Origin: SAR86 cluster bacterium
GTDB taxonomy: Bacteria; Pseudomonadota; Gammaproteobacteria; Pseudomonadales; Pseudohongiellaceae
Direction of reading: 5' to 3'
Assembly: GCA_002402175.1 (NCBI GenBank)
Contig: NVVJ01000017.1
Coordinates: 552 to 38,333 of the forward strand
Length of the DNA stretch: 37,782 nucleotides
Positions 35,834 to 37,782 of this stretch are shown piece by piece; the first letter of the stretch is position 1, and every line of letters begins with the position of its first letter. A program made the position numbers and the translations under genes. The notes beneath the pieces were generated by a model, which saw only the letters and a program-made list of their open reading frames with translations, had not been told where the DNA came from and ran no database searches.

Positions 35834-37351
35834 TTATTCAACCAGTTTAATCCACTCACCCTCTTTTGGTGTGCCAGTTGGATAATAGCCATTGAGTAGA
35901 CGTAGCATTTCTTCAGGATAGTTAGCGATTTTACTAGAGCGCGCTACAACGCTGAAGTCGAAAAACTCACTGGCCTGTACATATTTTATCCTCGCCTCAC
36001 TACCAGAAAAAGCTTCGCCACGCTGTATTGCGCGAAAGGTACGAATAGATGTTAGAAGCTGAGCATCAATTTCATCAACCGCGCTGGGGTCTAGAATTTC
36101 GGCGCGAAAAGTGTAAACCCTGGGACCAAAATAAATTGCGGCGATTCTTTCCGGATTGCTGGTTTCTGAAGATTGAGAGATTCCTGTGTGCCCTATCAGC
36201 CGGTACTGCTCCAGTGCTTCCGATTTCTGTAAACCGGCTATTCCCATTTTGTCTCGAATAAATAATCGCGGCTCTATATTTTCCTGTATTCGCTGAGCTT
36301 CAATCGTAATGGAACCTACTCCTGCCAGAGATGCCGTTACTGTAGTTGTGGTTTCTGATACTTCCCAGTCACTGGGAAATACCACTGTGTACCCTAACAG
36401 CCCTTGATAGTATCTATTTCGAGTCTCGGTAGATTGAGATCCCTGACTTTGGCCTACTATTAAACCATCGATGTTTTCTCGAAATTTTGTGTTGTCTACT
36501 TCAGTTATCTGGCTTTCAGCCAGGCTTCCAACGGCAGAAATTGCTTCTTGCAAACGCCTGTCGTTTCTTGGATGAGTCGCAAACAAGCCATGATAGCTAC
36601 CGCTGTTATTTGAGATTTTCTTATTGAAGTCTTCCTGGTTCTTTAACACTGTGATGACTTCGATCACTGCCATGGGATCATATCCCGCATTCAATACGTA
36701 CTGCGCACCCAGACTATCAGCTTCAAGTTCAGCGTCTCGTCCAAATCCGCTAAGTCCAGTCTGCGCCCATATAGACGCAACGTCGCTAATTTGCGATCCA
36801 ACATAACCACTTCCTGTGGCAACTGCGGTCACAAAGCCACCAACTGTTGCGGCGGTTTGAGCCAGCTTTCCTCTTGCCTGTTGCTGCACCGCATGCCGTG
36901 CCGTTATATGGCCAATCTCGTGCGCGATAACAGCCGCCAACTCTGCTTCAGAATTCATGTAAGTGAGTAGCCCACGGTTGACATAAACATAACCACCGGG
37001 CAAGGCAAATGCGTTTATTTCAGGGCTATCTATAACGGTAAAGGTATATTCTAGATCGGGGCGATGACTTACACTCGCAACTTTATTACCTACCTCTGTC
37101 ACATAGGCTAGTAATTCTTCGTCCTGAACAAGTGCCATGCTGGCTAATACTTTTTCATGCTCTTCCAGCCCAATAGCTCTTTCCTTAGCCTGGCTCATTA
37201 ACACCAGATTTGGGCTTCCAGTAGCTGGATTGATAGAACAGGATGAAACTACAGACAGAACAGAAATTGAGAAGACTATTGCCGCTAACTTTTTTAGGTC
37301 AGAACTAGTAATTAGTGATCGTGCCCTGTTCATCGTTTTCTTTTCATTCAT
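35834..37351 (-). CDS. M48-family zinc metalloprotease, lipoprotein
   Basis: 505 residues. The signal region ends in a lipobox VSSC with Cys38, so it should be anchored in the envelope, likely facing the periplasm. The zinc motif is HEIGH (His144, Glu145, His148), with a probable third ligand Glu208 in AELEADSLG. LPGGYVYVNRGLL upstream is typical of the LoiP/BepA group, which handles outer-membrane protein quality. Unlike BepA no tetratricopeptide repeats are evident. Instead about 200 C-terminal residues include a beta-rich unit beginning YTVVFPSDWEVSETTT. An alternative ATG at codon 7 is possible. The 198 bases between this gene and the ATPase gene hold only a short palindrome at 35725-35734. 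Confidence 0.9.
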   Translation of the reverse strand: MNEKKTMNRARSLITSSDLKKLAAIVFSISVLSVVSSCSINPATGSPNLVLMSQAKERAIGLEEHEKVLASMALVQDEELLAYVTEVGNKVASVSHRPDLEYTFTVIDSPEINAFALPGGYVYVNRGLLTYMNSEAELAAVIAHEIGHITARHAVQQQARGKLAQTAATVGGFVTAVATGSGYVGSQISDVASIWAQTGLSGFGRDAELEADSLGAQYVLNAGYDPMAVIEVITVLKNQEDFNKKISNNSGSYHGLFATHPRNDRRLQEAISAVGSLAESQITEVDNTKFRENIDGLIVGQSQGSQSTETRNRYYQGLLGYTVVFPSDWEVSETTTTVTASLAGVGSITIEAQRIQENIEPRLFIRDKMGIAGLQKSEALEQYRLIGHTGISQSSETSNPERIAAIYFGPRVYTFRAEILDPSAVDEIDAQLLTSIRTFRAIQRGEAFSGSEARIKYVQASEFFDFSVVARSSKIANYPEEMLRLLNGYYPTGTPKEGEWIKLVE

Positions 37352-37401
37352 AGTGCCGCCTGTCTTTCTTTAATGCCAGCAATTAAGATCAGCAATAGCT
37401 A

Positions 37402-37782
37402 CTAGCCACCATTCACAAAATCTTTAAGTTGATTCGCCAACTGCTCACAAGCATTCGCTTCAACACGAGCGATCAAAGGGATAGGTATAATCAGCGCAGG
37501 TAAGTAAGATTGCCCTGTTGCATCGGCGCTAATAGTTCCAACGTTTTGTAAAGATTCAACGTCCCACACTCGGGCATCGAAATTTGCATCGTCTTCCCAG
37601 GAACCAAAACCGAAGCATCCGGCGCCTCCCGGCCCAATGGTGCACGATATGGAACCGCTTCTATCGGTAGTTTCGGTAAAACCATCCAGCCATACCATAT
37701 AGCGAACACCGAACTCAGCCATTCGTTCGGCTACGGCATCTTCCGCCATTAGTCGCTCTAAATCTTGTGTGCGCAGCGGCGC
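37402..37782 (-). CDS. Unidentified protein, 5' end cut by the window
   Basis: The frame is open from the window end to a stop at 37402-37404, giving at least 126 residues. An internal ATG at 37749 exists, but the open frame upstream reads protein-like (APLRTQDLERL), so the start is probably outside. Visible features are FGVRYMVWLDG, a Gly/Cys-rich segment SCTIGPGGAGCFGFGSWED, a DARVWDVES strand and a final IARVEANACEQLANQL helix. I do not recognise the family. The alternation of strands and two cysteines would fit an envelope protein, but this is only an impression. It lies 50 bases upstream of the M48 lipoprotein gene on the same strand, so they may be one unit. Confidence 0.6.
   Translation of the reverse strand, partial: APLRTQDLERLMAEDAVAERMAEFGVRYMVWLDGFTETTDRSGSISCTIGPGGAGCFGFGSWEDDANFDARVWDVESLQNVGTISADATGQSYLPALIIPIPLIARVEANACEQLANQLKDFVNGG

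Noticed and set aside
1..37782. tRNA, rRNA or CRISPR arrays
   Set aside because: No cloverleaf-like segments, rRNA stretches or regularly spaced direct repeats were recognised when reading the gaps between genes.

Overview
The window looks like chromosomal DNA from a gammaproteobacterium. The evidence is a complete set of Gram-negative lipopolysaccharide (LPS) inner-core genes (waaA, hldE, waaF, waaC, waaG, waaP, an lpxL-type acyltransferase), a gcvTHP operon, a SirB2 protein and a GspE/PilB-type ATPase. The order waaA, FAD oxidoreductase, aldo/keto reductase, hldE, then kinases and carbamoyltransferase next to waaP-waaG-waaC-waaF, resembles the Pseudomonas aeruginosa core region from memory, so a Pseudomonadales-like relative is likely. 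The species cannot be named from sequence alone.

Layout. 1-2.7 kb: a glycosyltransferase on the minus strand, then an SDR oxidoreductase and a SirB2 membrane protein on the plus strand. 2.7-3.24 kb: a gene-free stretch holding two long, GC-rich hairpin-forming inverted repeats. 3.2-5.5 kb: an exported DUF5916 / CBM9-like beta-barrel protein. 5.6-10.1 kb: gcvT-gcvH-gcvP (glycine cleavage), ended by a clear intrinsic terminator. 10.1-11.1 kb: an unknown membrane protein on the minus strand.

11.2-16.4 kb, minus strand: the most unusual block, an apparent operon of five genes in this order. They are a divergent LpxL-like acyltransferase, a stand-alone acyl carrier protein, an HlyD-type adaptor, a peptidase-C39 ABC exporter with an intact Cys-His-Asp triad, and a Y1/REP-type transposase homologue that has lost both HUH histidines and the catalytic tyrosine. 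It reads as an exporter for a double-glycine-leader peptide combined with acyl-group handling, but no precursor peptide is visible nearby.

16.5-18.6 kb: two small proteins (YbjQ-like and DUF1330), then a divergent prolidase. 18.7-33.8 kb: LPS core and lipid A genes. These are waaA; an FAD oxidoreductase/aldo-keto reductase pair; hldE; lpxL with a GT-C-type membrane glycosyltransferase; and a compact minus-strand operon waaF-waaC-waaG-waaP-double kinase-carbamoyltransferase. Together they would make ADP-heptose, add Kdo and heptose to lipid A, then phosphorylate, glycosylate and carbamoylate the core. 33.8-37.8 kb: an isolated GspE/PilB-type ATPase, an M48 metalloprotease lipoprotein, and an unidentified gene cut by the window end.

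No tRNA, rRNA, CRISPR array or intact insertion sequence was seen.
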